Positions 6,573-12,351 of a stretch of 12,351 nucleotides of DNA are shown here, in pieces; the first letter of the stretch is position 1, and every line of letters begins with the position of its first letter. Origin of the DNA: Desulfofustis sp. (GTDB lineage: Bacteria; Desulfobacterota; Desulfobulbia; Desulfobulbales; Desulfocapsaceae); NCBI GenBank assembly GCA_029287755.1, contig JARFQM010000458.1, positions 1 through 12,351 of the forward strand, written 5' to 3'. Under the pieces are notes generated by a model, which saw only the letters and a program-made list of their open reading frames with translations, made no database searches and had not been told where the DNA came from. The translations under genes were made by a program, and so were the position numbers.

Positions 6573-7877
6573 GTGGATTCTGTCACTATCACCCTCATCG
6601 TAATAAGCGGTTTTTTACTGCTGCTCTTCCTGGGAATGCCGGTTTTCGGCGCCCTGGGCATGTCCAGTGTTGCCGGTATTCTGCTTGTTCAAGGTGTGAG
6701 AGGGCTTGGGGCCGTACCGGGAGTTATTTATGACAGGCTTACCGTTTTTCCCCTGGTCGCGGTTCCGCTCTTTATCCTTATGGGAGAAATAATTTTCCAT
6801 TCCGGCATAGGCTCAAACATTTTTACGGCAACCAACCGGTGGTGCAACCGGCTGCCGGGCTCCATGGGCATGGCCAGTGTTGCCGCCTGCGCCATTTTCA
6901 GCGCCCTGTGCGGGGTGAGCGTTGCCGGGGCTGCAACCATCGGCAGCTTTGCCATCCCTGAAATGCTGAAACGCGGCTACAATAAATCTCTGGCCACCGG
7001 CTGCGTCGCCGCCTCTGGTGGCCTGGCCCTGCTCATTCCACCGAGTGTCGCTCTTATTTTGTACGGTGTTGTAGGCGATGAATCGGTAGGCAAATTATTT
7101 ATTGCCGGGATAATACCTGGAATCGTGCTGGCCGGCCTGATGATGGGCTATATCTTCATAATTGGTGTGGTCAGGCCGGAACTTGCTCCACGCAGCACGG
7201 AGGACGTAAGCTGGAAAATGAAATTTGACGCCCTGATCCAGATCTGGCCGGTGTTGCTGCTCATTATTCTGGTGCTCGGCAGTATTTACAAGGGGATTGC
7301 CACCCCGACAGAAGCCGCTGCTGTCGGTTGTGTCGGTGCACTTATCCTTTCCTACTTCAAGAAAAAACTCGATTGGAAAACTTTTAGAAACATACTGAGA
7401 TCGACAATAAACACCAGCACCATGATCATGTTGATCTTTGCCTCGGCGCTGCTGTTCGGGTACGTACTCACCCGTCTCCAGGTACCGCAGGAACTGGCTT
7501 CCTATGTGGCAACCCTGGATATGCCCAACTGGGTCATCCTGCTCTGTATCTTTGCCCTGCTGTATATCATGGGCATGTTCATGGATGTGGTGTCGGTAAT
7601 TTTGATCAGCACACCCATCCTGCTGCCGATCGTGCTGCAGATGGGGTACTCGAGCCTCTGGTTCGGCATCGTAATGGCTATTGCCTGCGAAATCGGCACG
7701 GAAACACCTCCTGTTGGCCTGAATCTCTTCGTCATAAAAGGGGTGTCTCCGCCCTCTGTTTCACTCATGGATATCATTCGCGGCGCCATTCCTTTTGCGC
7801 TGGTCGAAACGGTAGGGCTGATAATTTTCGTCGTCTTCCCCGGGTTAGTCCTGTGGCTGCCAAATCTGGTACAATAA
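6573..7877 (+). CDS. TRAP transporter large permease (DctM)
   Basis: A 434-residue polytopic permease, normal for DctM, which carries the Na+/substrate transport pathway of the TRAP carrier. Recognisable family blocks: LFLGMPVFGALG at about 18-29; VPLFILMGEIIFHSG at about 64-78; the central AGAATIGSFAIPEMLKRGY at 118-136; GLALLIPPSVALILYG at 150-165; LFIAGIIPG at 175-183; and, near the C-terminus, TETPPVGLNLFVIKG. The start is GTG at 6573 with AAAAGGAG five bases before it; no better ATG lies nearby. It is coupled closely to dctQ (14-base gap). The C-terminus aligns with the truncated permease at the left edge of the window, so two DctM-type permeases lie within about 6.5 kb. Confidence 0.92.
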   Translation: MDSVTITLIVISGFLLLLFLGMPVFGALGMSSVAGILLVQGVRGLGAVPGVIYDRLTVFPLVAVPLFILMGEIIFHSGIGSNIFTATNRWCNRLPGSMGMASVAACAIFSALCGVSVAGAATIGSFAIPEMLKRGYNKSLATGCVAASGGLALLIPPSVALILYGVVGDESVGKLFIAGIIPGIVLAGLMMGYIFIIGVVRPELAPRSTEDVSWKMKFDALIQIWPVLLLIILVLGSIYKGIATPTEAAAVGCVGALILSYFKKKLDWKTFRNILRSTINTSTMIMLIFASALLFGYVLTRLQVPQELASYVATLDMPNWVILLCIFALLYIMGMFMDVVSVILISTPILLPIVLQMGYSSLWFGIVMAIACEIGTETPPVGLNLFVIKGVSPPSVSLMDIIRGAIPFALVETVGLIIFVVFPGLVLWLPNLVQ

Positions 7878-7913
7878 TCAACAAAAACAAGGATCGTCGT
7901 TAGGTCTTGGGAA

Positions 7914-8291
7914 ATGATAACAGCAAAAAGCAGTGCCCAAAATTATCAGGTGTTTTTCACTGACGGGCTCCACCATGGTGTGGCGGACACCACGGAAGAC
8001 AAGGGAGGCGGCAACAATGGCTTCCGGCCCCATGATTTGCTGGAGGCTGCCCTGGCCACGTGCCTGAATATGTGGCTCAGCATGTGTGCCAACAATCATG
8101 GTATACCTGTTGCCCAGGTAGAAACCAGAGTGTCACTTGACAGATCCCGGTCCGACGAAGTCATTGTTAATTATTCGATCGACATCTCGGGTTCTCTATC
8201 CGGTTCTGAAAAACAGAAATTATTAGCTGCAGCCCAGACCTGTCCCGTGCACAAAACCTTAGCGAAAAAGCTCACCCTGAAGGCAGTCTGA
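7914..8291 (+). CDS. OsmC/Ohr-family protein
   Basis: A 125-residue OsmC-like protein. Two conserved cysteines occur in the family positions: Cys50 in EAALATCLNMWL on the central helix and Cys110 in QTCPVHKTL. Members with this pair act as thiol-dependent hydroperoxide reductases or bind reactive sulfur; the smaller YhfA-like branch is poorly understood. FRPHDLLEAALATC matches the usual P-x-x-L-L-x-x-x-x-x-x-C helix start. The start is the only in-frame candidate after the dctM stop 36 bases upstream; the Shine-Dalgarno is weak (TTAGG or GGGA). Because it is co-directional and close to dctM it is probably the last gene of the TRAP operon, hinting at a thiol or sulfur-linked step or protection during growth on the TRAP substrate. 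Confidence 0.82.
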   Translation: MITAKSSAQNYQVFFTDGLHHGVADTTEDKGGGNNGFRPHDLLEAALATCLNMWLSMCANNHGIPVAQVETRVSLDRSRSDEVIVNYSIDISGSLSGSEKQKLLAAAQTCPVHKTLAKKLTLKAV

Positions 8292-8499
8292 CTGGTCTTG
8301 ACTCAGGACGGTGTAATTGGCGAAGGCTTCCCGACAGCAAGGATCGGCACGGTTTAGCTAAAAATGAGTTGTCAGCGACGGCGCAGGTCTATCTCATGAT
8401 GAGCTCGGGCTCGATGGCAGACCAAACTTCGATGCCCTTTGAACTGGAAAGAGAATCCTCTGGGCTGTTGCTGATGACCAGCCCTGCGGCAGCCTTTGG
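8292..8499 (+). pseudogene. Probable remnant of a second MR/MLE (enolase superfamily) gene
   Basis: No intact ORF fills this 208-bp gap, but two translated pieces on the + strand look like one family. Bases 8292-8354, in frame with the preceding OsmC gene after its TGA, read TQDGVIGEGFPTAR and then hit TAG. This matches the end of the N-terminal capping domain of MR/MLE enzymes, where T-x-D-G-x-x-G-x-G-E-x-x-P is typical. From about 8358, in another frame, ELSATAQVYL and later FELERESSGLLL resemble the C-terminal helix and following segment of muconate cycloisomerase or dipeptide-epimerase relatives. The catalytic barrel is absent. The order and strand fit a gene with a large internal deletion. 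The match is by eye and short, so chance cannot be excluded. It faces the intact MR/MLE gene on the other strand. Confidence 0.35.
8462..8484 (-). terminator. Weak stem-loop after the MR/MLE gene
   Basis: GGGCTG and CAGCCC form a 6-bp G-C-rich stem with an 11-base loop, 15 bases beyond the stop codon of the minus-strand enolase-family gene. The tail on that strand reads AGAGGATTCTCTTT and is not a clean U-run. It may be a weak terminator for the lnt-prfB operon. Confidence 0.25.
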
Positions 8500-9606
8500 C
8501 TATGGGTCTATCCTGTGGGGGCTCAGCTTGGTGTAGTCAAACTCCACGCCGATGCCCGGCTGATTCGGGGCCACCGCCATCCGGTCTTCGACCACCAGCG
8601 GCCGCCTGGTGTATTCATCAATAGGAAAACTGTGCACCTCAAGCCAGCCGCTGTGCGCTTGCGAGGCGAGCAGGCTGACATGCAGTTCCTGCATGCCGTG
8701 GGAGCAGACAGGGATATTGTAGTGGTCGGCAAGCTTCGCCACTTTGAGCCAGCCGGTAATACCGCCGCAGTTGGAGGCATCGGGCTGGATAAATGACAGT
8801 TTCGCCTGCTCGAAGGCATAGCCAAATTCATAGATGGTGTGCAGATTTTCACCCATGGCCAGGGGCATTCCGGTCGCTTCGGCTATCCTTGCATAGCCCT
8901 GATAATCATCGGGAATGGTCGGCTCTTCGAACCAGTATATGTCGTATTTATTGAACTGTTTTGCAGCTTCAATGGCCTGCTCGACGCTCATTGAATAGTT
9001 GGCGTCGACCATGAAGGTGATATCGGGACCGATAAGGCTGCGGACTTCGCGTATTCTCTCCACATCCTGGGTAAGTTCAGGCTGCCCGATTTTTATCTTC
9101 ACTCCGTTGAAACCGCGCTCCAGATACCCGCTTATACTGGCGAGCAGCTTGTCGAGGCTGAAGTTCAGATCTATCCCCCCGCAGTAAGCGCGGGCCCTGT
9201 GGTCATGGCCTCCGGCCACCTCGTAAAGGGGTTTCCCCAGAGCCCGGCATTTGAGGTCCCAGAGGGCTATGTCGATGGCCGAAATGGCAAAGGAGGAGAT
9301 GCCGCCCCGACCCACATAGTGGATATAATATTCCATGAACTCGACTAACTGATCAATCCGGGTGCCATCCCTGCCGATCAGCACCGGTGCCAGATCGTTA
9401 TCGATCATGGCCTTGATCGCTCTGCCGCCCCGGCCACCGGTATAGGTATACCCTTCACCTGTGCTGCCGTCTTCAAGTTCGATGGTGACGATGATCAGCT
9501 CGAAATGGGTATGGTCTCCATGCTTGGCGTCAGTCAGCACCTCGGCCAGCGGTACTGCGTAAAGCGAGGACTGAACCGTCTTTATAAGATTTTTTGGGGT
9601 CGACAT
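8500..9606 (-). CDS. Mandelate racemase-subgroup enolase superfamily enzyme (probable acid-sugar dehydratase or racemase)
   Basis: A 368-residue enzyme with the full MR-type active site. The capping domain includes [14 protein letters not shown]. In the barrel: the KxK pair Lys170/Lys172 in GVKIKIG; metal ligands Asp201 (VDANYS), Glu227 (FEEP) and Glu253 (GEN); the dyad Asp276 (QPDAS) and His303 (CSHG); and Glu323 (WLEVHS), 20 residues after the histidine as in mandelate racemase. A KxK plus His-Asp dyad supports proton abstraction at either face and is found in mandelate racemase, galactarate/talarate dehydratase and several acid-sugar dehydratases. The specificity is not assigned. The C-terminal [11 protein letters not shown] is standard. 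The ATG at 9606 lies 18 bases after the Fe-S gene stop on the same strand, so co-transcription is likely; the Shine-Dalgarno is poor, suggesting coupled translation. Confidence 0.9.
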   Translation of the reverse strand: MSTPKNLIKTVQSSLYAVPLAEVLTDAKHGDHTHFELIIVTIELEDGSTGEGYTYTGGRGGRAIKAMIDNDLAPVLIGRDGTRIDQLVEFMEYYIHYVGRGGISSFAISAIDIALWDLKCRALGKPLYEVAGGHDHRARAYCGGIDLNFSLDKLLASISGYLERGFNGVKIKIGQPELTQDVERIREVRSLIGPDITFMVDANYSMSVEQAIEAAKQFNKYDIYWFEEPTIPDDYQGYARIAEATGMPLAMGENLHTIYEFGYAFEQAKLSFIQPDASNCGGITGWLKVAKLADHYNIPVCSHGMQELHVSLLASQAHSGWLEVHSFPIDEYTRRPLVVEDRMAVAPNQPGIGVEFDYTKLSPHRIDP

Positions 9607-9624
9607 AGTCTGCTGGGTTTGCCG

Positions 9625-10878
9625 TTATTGTGTGCCGTAGAGGCTGTTTACCAGGGCCGTGAGGTGGACCACAGGGATGTCCTGCTGCCTGGCGGCCATG
9701 GCGCTTTTGAGCTGCATCAGGCAGCCGGAGCAGGTGGTGGTGATCAAATCCGGCTTCAGGTCGATGATCTTTTCGGCCAGGTTGTCTCTGATTGCCGCCG
9801 ACAGCTCCGGAGCCCCGACGTGAAACAAACCGCCCTGCCCGCAGCACTGGGGGCCATCCTCGAGTTCCAGCAGCGTAACGCCGGGTAAGGAACCCAGCAC
9901 TTTCCTCGGCTCTTCAGTGATGCCCGCTTCGTTTCGCATGTGGCAGGGATCGTGGTAGAAGACTTTAAGCCGCTGCCTGCGTTCATCTACCGCAACCGTC
10001 TCGTCTTTGAGCAGCGCCTCGAGAAAGACGCTTATCTCGACGACCCGTTCGCTGACCAGTTGTGCCCGTGCCTTCCAGGCGGGATCATCGGCGAGCAATG
10101 TCCCGTAGGAGGCCAGATGGGCATAGCAGGACCCGCAGGAGACCAGGATCGGCCCCTCACTAAGTTCCAGGGCCCCGATGTTGGTTTTCGCCAACCGCCG
10201 GGCCTCGTCCTTTGCGCCGGAAGCCAGCGTTGCCAGCCCGCAGCAGCCGAGACCGTCAGGAGTCACCAAGCCGCAGTCGTAGCGGCGCAATACCATGGAG
10301 ATGGAGTCAATTATCTCGGGGTAGAGATAGCGGGCGGCACAGCCGGGAAAATAGATTATCTGAGCAGCGGCCCCATCTGATCTTTCCTGTTTTAGCGGAG
10401 AAACAAGTAGCTCCGACGGTGCCGGAGTCTGGGCAAACAGGGCGAGTCGAAGCCGCAGGCCACTGGCCGGCGGCAGCCTTCTGAAAAGCATATCCGCCGC
10501 CGTTTTGCCGAGCACCCGGGCGGCACCGAGCAGTTCCGGTCGATTCAGTGCTTTTCTGGCCAGATACTTCTGGTAGCCGTGTTCACCATAAAGCCCCGAA
10601 AACGTCGAGCGCGCCTCGATCACCTCGTCACTGATGTCGATATGCTGCGGGCAGACCTCGGAGCAGGCGCCGCAGAGCAGACATTTTGCATAGATGTCCT
10701 CGAACACCGGTCCGGGCCGCTGATCCTTGAACACTTCGGCCAGGTGCTGCTTGCCGCGGGCGCTGTAGATCTCGTTGCCGCTGGCCCTGAACACCGGGCA
10801 CACCGGAGTGCAGGCCCCGCATTTGGCACAACGTTTGGCGGTCGGCGGGGAACGTTCGGGGGGATTAGTGGCGGCCAT
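9625..10878 (-). CDS. GlcF/LldE-like iron-sulfur oxidoreductase subunit
   Basis: A 417-residue soluble electron-transfer protein. Two 4Fe-4S ferredoxin motifs lie at the N-terminus: Cys17/20/23/27 (CAKCGACTPVCP) and Cys66/69/72/76 (CLLCGACSEVCP). Two cysteine-rich CCG domains follow: Cys180, Cys212-Cys213-Gly and SCGSC (248/251), then HDPCH (Cys312), Cys345-Cys346-Gly and CSGC (383/386). This is the layout of glycolate oxidase subunit GlcF and of GlpC/HdrD-type subunits, which take electrons from a flavin hydroxyacid dehydrogenase. No GlcD/GlcE-like FAD subunit is in the window, so the partner must be encoded elsewhere or beyond the edge. ATG at 10878 follows the prfB TAG with no spacer, so translation is probably coupled to prfB, with the MR/MLE gene next. 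Confidence 0.88.
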   Translation of the reverse strand: MAATNPPERSPPTAKRCAKCGACTPVCPVFRASGNEIYSARGKQHLAEVFKDQRPGPVFEDIYAKCLLCGACSEVCPQHIDISDEVIEARSTFSGLYGEHGYQKYLARKALNRPELLGAARVLGKTAADMLFRRLPPASGLRLRLALFAQTPAPSELLVSPLKQERSDGAAAQIIYFPGCAARYLYPEIIDSISMVLRRYDCGLVTPDGLGCCGLATLASGAKDEARRLAKTNIGALELSEGPILVSCGSCYAHLASYGTLLADDPAWKARAQLVSERVVEISVFLEALLKDETVAVDERRQRLKVFYHDPCHMRNEAGITEEPRKVLGSLPGVTLLELEDGPQCCGQGGLFHVGAPELSAAIRDNLAEKIIDLKPDLITTTCSGCLMQLKSAMAARQQDIPVVHLTALVNSLYGTQ

Positions 10879-11989
10879 CTATCTGTCCCAGAGCAAATAT
10901 GCTTTGATGAAACTGTCTATGGACCCGTTGAGCACCGCGTCGACATTGCCCATCTCGTGATCGGTGCGGTGATCCTTGATCATCCGATAGGGCTGCAGCA
11001 CGTAGGATCTGATCTGACTGCCCCAGCCGATCTCCTTTTTCTCTCCATGCAGACTCTGCTGCTCCTCCGCCTGGCGCTGACGCTCCTGCTCGTAGAGCTG
11101 GGCGGAGAGCATCTTCATGGCCATGTCCTTGTTGCGGTGCTGGGAGCGCTCGTTCTGACACTGGACCACGATGCCCGAGGGCAGATGGGTGATGCGGATA
11201 GCCGAGTCGGTCTTGTTGACGTGCTGTCCCCCGGCCCCGCTGGCCCGATAGGTATCGATCCTCAAGTCCTTTTCATTGATATCTACCTCAACGGTATCGT
11301 CGAGTTCCGGCATCACCATCACCGAGGCAAAGGAGGTATGCCTCCTGCCGCTCGCATCAAACGGCGATATCCTGACCAGACGATGGATGCCCACTTCCGA
11401 GCGCAGATAGCCATAGGCGTGTCGTCCTTCAATAAAGATGGTCACACTTTTTACCCCGGCTTCATCGCCGGCCAGGTAATCGAGAAACTTGGTCTTGAAA
11501 CCCTTCTCTTCGGCCCAGCGCAGGTACATGCGCAGGAGCATGTCGACCCAGTCCTGGGCCTCTGTACCGCCTGCCCCGGCATGAATCGAGATCATCGCAT
11601 TGGCGGAATCGTGCTCACCGCTGAACATACATTCCAGCTCGGTCTGATCGATCTCTTTCTCTATAACGGCCAGATTGTCGGCCACCTCCGCCTCGGCTTC
11701 AGGGTCCTTCTCCTCGACCGCCATCTCCAGCAACAGGTGCGCCTCCTCTATCTCCGACCAGGATTCCTCCCAGCTTTTGATTGCCTCCTGGAGCTGTCCA
11801 AGCTGTTTCTGAACCTTACGGGCGGCCTCACCATCCGACCAGAAATCGGGTGCCAGCGTCTGCCGCTCCAGCCGCTCGACTTCCTCTTTTTTAGCGGCTA
11901 AGTCAAAGATGCTCCTTCAAGGCCAGCATCCTGCCTTTCATATCGTTGAGTTTCTGAAACGATAACGCTGCTCCGCTTTCCTGTGCCAT
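10879..11989 (-). CDS. prfB: Peptide chain release factor 2, with programmed +1 frameshift
   Basis: RF2 recognises UGA and UAA and triggers peptide release. The gene starts at ATG 11989, six bases after GGAGG. The first 28 codons ([11 protein letters not shown] to KEHL) end at an in-frame TGA at 11905-11903. A +1 shift at CTTTGAC then continues from GAC (11904-11902) for 341 more codons to TAG, giving a 369-residue protein, normal for RF2. Key motifs in the joined product: the SPF tripeptide at about 208-210, which reads the stop codon, and GGQ at about 253-255 in [12 protein letters not shown], which catalyses hydrolysis. The internal Met at 11733 is not the true start. The gene follows lnt by 62 bases and abuts the Fe-S gene. 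Its own final stop is TAG, an RF1 codon, so completion does not depend on RF2. Confidence 0.97.
11902..11917 (-). promoter_or_regulatory. RF2 programmed +1 frameshift signal
   Basis: On the minus strand AAGGAG lies three bases before CTTTGAC. This matches the known RF2 autoregulatory site: an internal Shine-Dalgarno close to the P-site, a slippery CTT and a UGA followed by C, a poor termination context. When RF2 is scarce the ribosome pauses at UGA and slips +1 to make more RF2. Confidence 0.95.
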
Positions 11990-12051
11990 CTCGATCCTCC
12001 GATACGTTGCATGGATCGTGTTATTTCACTGTGCTGGCGAAAATCGATTGA

Positions 12052-12351
12052 CTACCGATGTGCGCCTCTGTTTCTTCGCCTCAATGAGACTATAATAAGC
12101 ACGACTGCCGCCGCTCCGCAAATCGGCGCAAACCGATAGCCGGCTCTGACAAAATAGGTCTCGCCGTCCAACAGCGGCACAGCCAAGGCCGCCGCCCACT
12201 CGACAAACATGTCCGACTCACTCAGTACCCGTCCCAGCGGGTCGATAAAGCCGGATATCCCGGTATTGGCCGAACGTACCAGCGATCTTCTGGTCTCGAC
12301 GCTGCGGTAGACGGTCATTGCCCAGCTCTGGTGCGGGGCACTCGATTTACC
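12052..12351 (-). CDS. lnt: Apolipoprotein N-acyltransferase, C-terminal part, 5' truncated by window edge
   Basis: The reading frame is open from the window edge to a TGA at 12052, giving 99 C-terminal residues. The frame contains SSAPHQSW, then RSVETRRSLVRSANTGISGFIDPLGR, here named only by its conserved parts RSVETRR, LVRSANTG and IDPLGR; these match the last part of the nitrilase-like domain of Lnt. A final transmembrane helix (about 24 residues before the basic RRRNRGAHR tail) anchors the protein in the inner membrane. Lnt adds the third acyl chain to the N-terminal cysteine of lipoproteins. The catalytic Cys lies upstream, outside the window. The internal ATG at 12318 is not the start, since homologous sequence continues before it. 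It is the first visible gene of the lnt-prfB-FeS-MR/MLE operon. Confidence 0.88.
   Translation of the reverse strand, partial: GKSSAPHQSWAMTVYRSVETRRSLVRSANTGISGFIDPLGRVLSESDMFVEWAAALAVPLLDGETYFVRAGYRFAPICGAAAVVLIIVSLRRRNRGAHR

Noticed and set aside
8401..8450. GLDGRPNF-like peptide suggesting an ATP-dependent DNA ligase remnant
   Set aside because: The match is eight residues, has no supporting ligase motif nearby and lies in a different frame from the better MR/MLE-like fragments.
8515..8580. Plus-strand peptide resembling the PGLGV C-terminus of MR/MLE enzymes
   Set aside because: It is the complement of the intact minus-strand MR/MLE gene's own C-terminal codons, so it is not independent evidence for the relic.
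11733..11735. Internal Met as the prfB start
   Set aside because: The canonical CTTTGAC frameshift, upstream ATG with GGAGG and normal RF2 length all support the start at 11989.
10579..11901. 440-codon open frame on the + strand opposite prfB and the Fe-S gene
   Set aside because: It overlaps two confidently identified minus-strand genes; its His/Leu-rich translation looks like an antisense shadow and shows no family motif.

Overview
The window looks like chromosomal DNA of a Gram-negative, probably anaerobic or microaerophilic proteobacterium. Three things suggest this: an apolipoprotein N-acyltransferase (Lnt) fragment beside prfB, a lipobox lipoprotein, and two sets of TRAP transporter genes. 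A deltaproteobacterial (Desulfobacterota-like) host would fit the gene mix and base composition, but that is inference and no marker here settles it.

Layout from left to right. The 3' end of a TRAP large permease (dctM) enters the window, followed at once by a 31-codon ORF of unknown meaning. A sigma-70-like promoter precedes a small DUF4156-type lipoprotein on the + strand. A large RND/MMPL exporter on the - strand converges on it. A 330-bp gap upstream of the exporter holds a 16-bp direct repeat and a long imperfect hairpin. A + strand catabolic block follows: an isocitrate lyase/PEP mutase-family C-C lyase, a complete TRAP transporter (dctP, dctQ, dctM) and an OsmC-family thiol protein. 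A strong stem-loop separates dctP from dctQ.

The remaining genes lie on the - strand and read right to left: lnt (partial), prfB, a GlcF-like iron-sulfur protein and a mandelate racemase-type enolase-superfamily enzyme. prfB carries the canonical CTTTGAC programmed frameshift, so its true CDS starts at 11989 rather than at the internal Met 11733. The Fe-S gene begins on the base after the prfB stop codon. The 208 bp between the converging OsmC and enolase-family genes appear to contain remains of a second MR/MLE-family gene on the + strand.

Working hypothesis: the TRAP system imports a (hydroxy)carboxylate or acid sugar. The MR/MLE enzyme would dehydrate or epimerise it, the PEPM-family lyase would cleave a substituted malate-type intermediate, and the Fe-S protein would pass electrons from a hydroxyacid oxidation. 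The substrate cannot be read from the sequence. The most distinctive points are the missing conserved arginine in DctP, the MR/MLE relic, and the attachment of two catabolic genes to the lnt-prfB housekeeping transcript.
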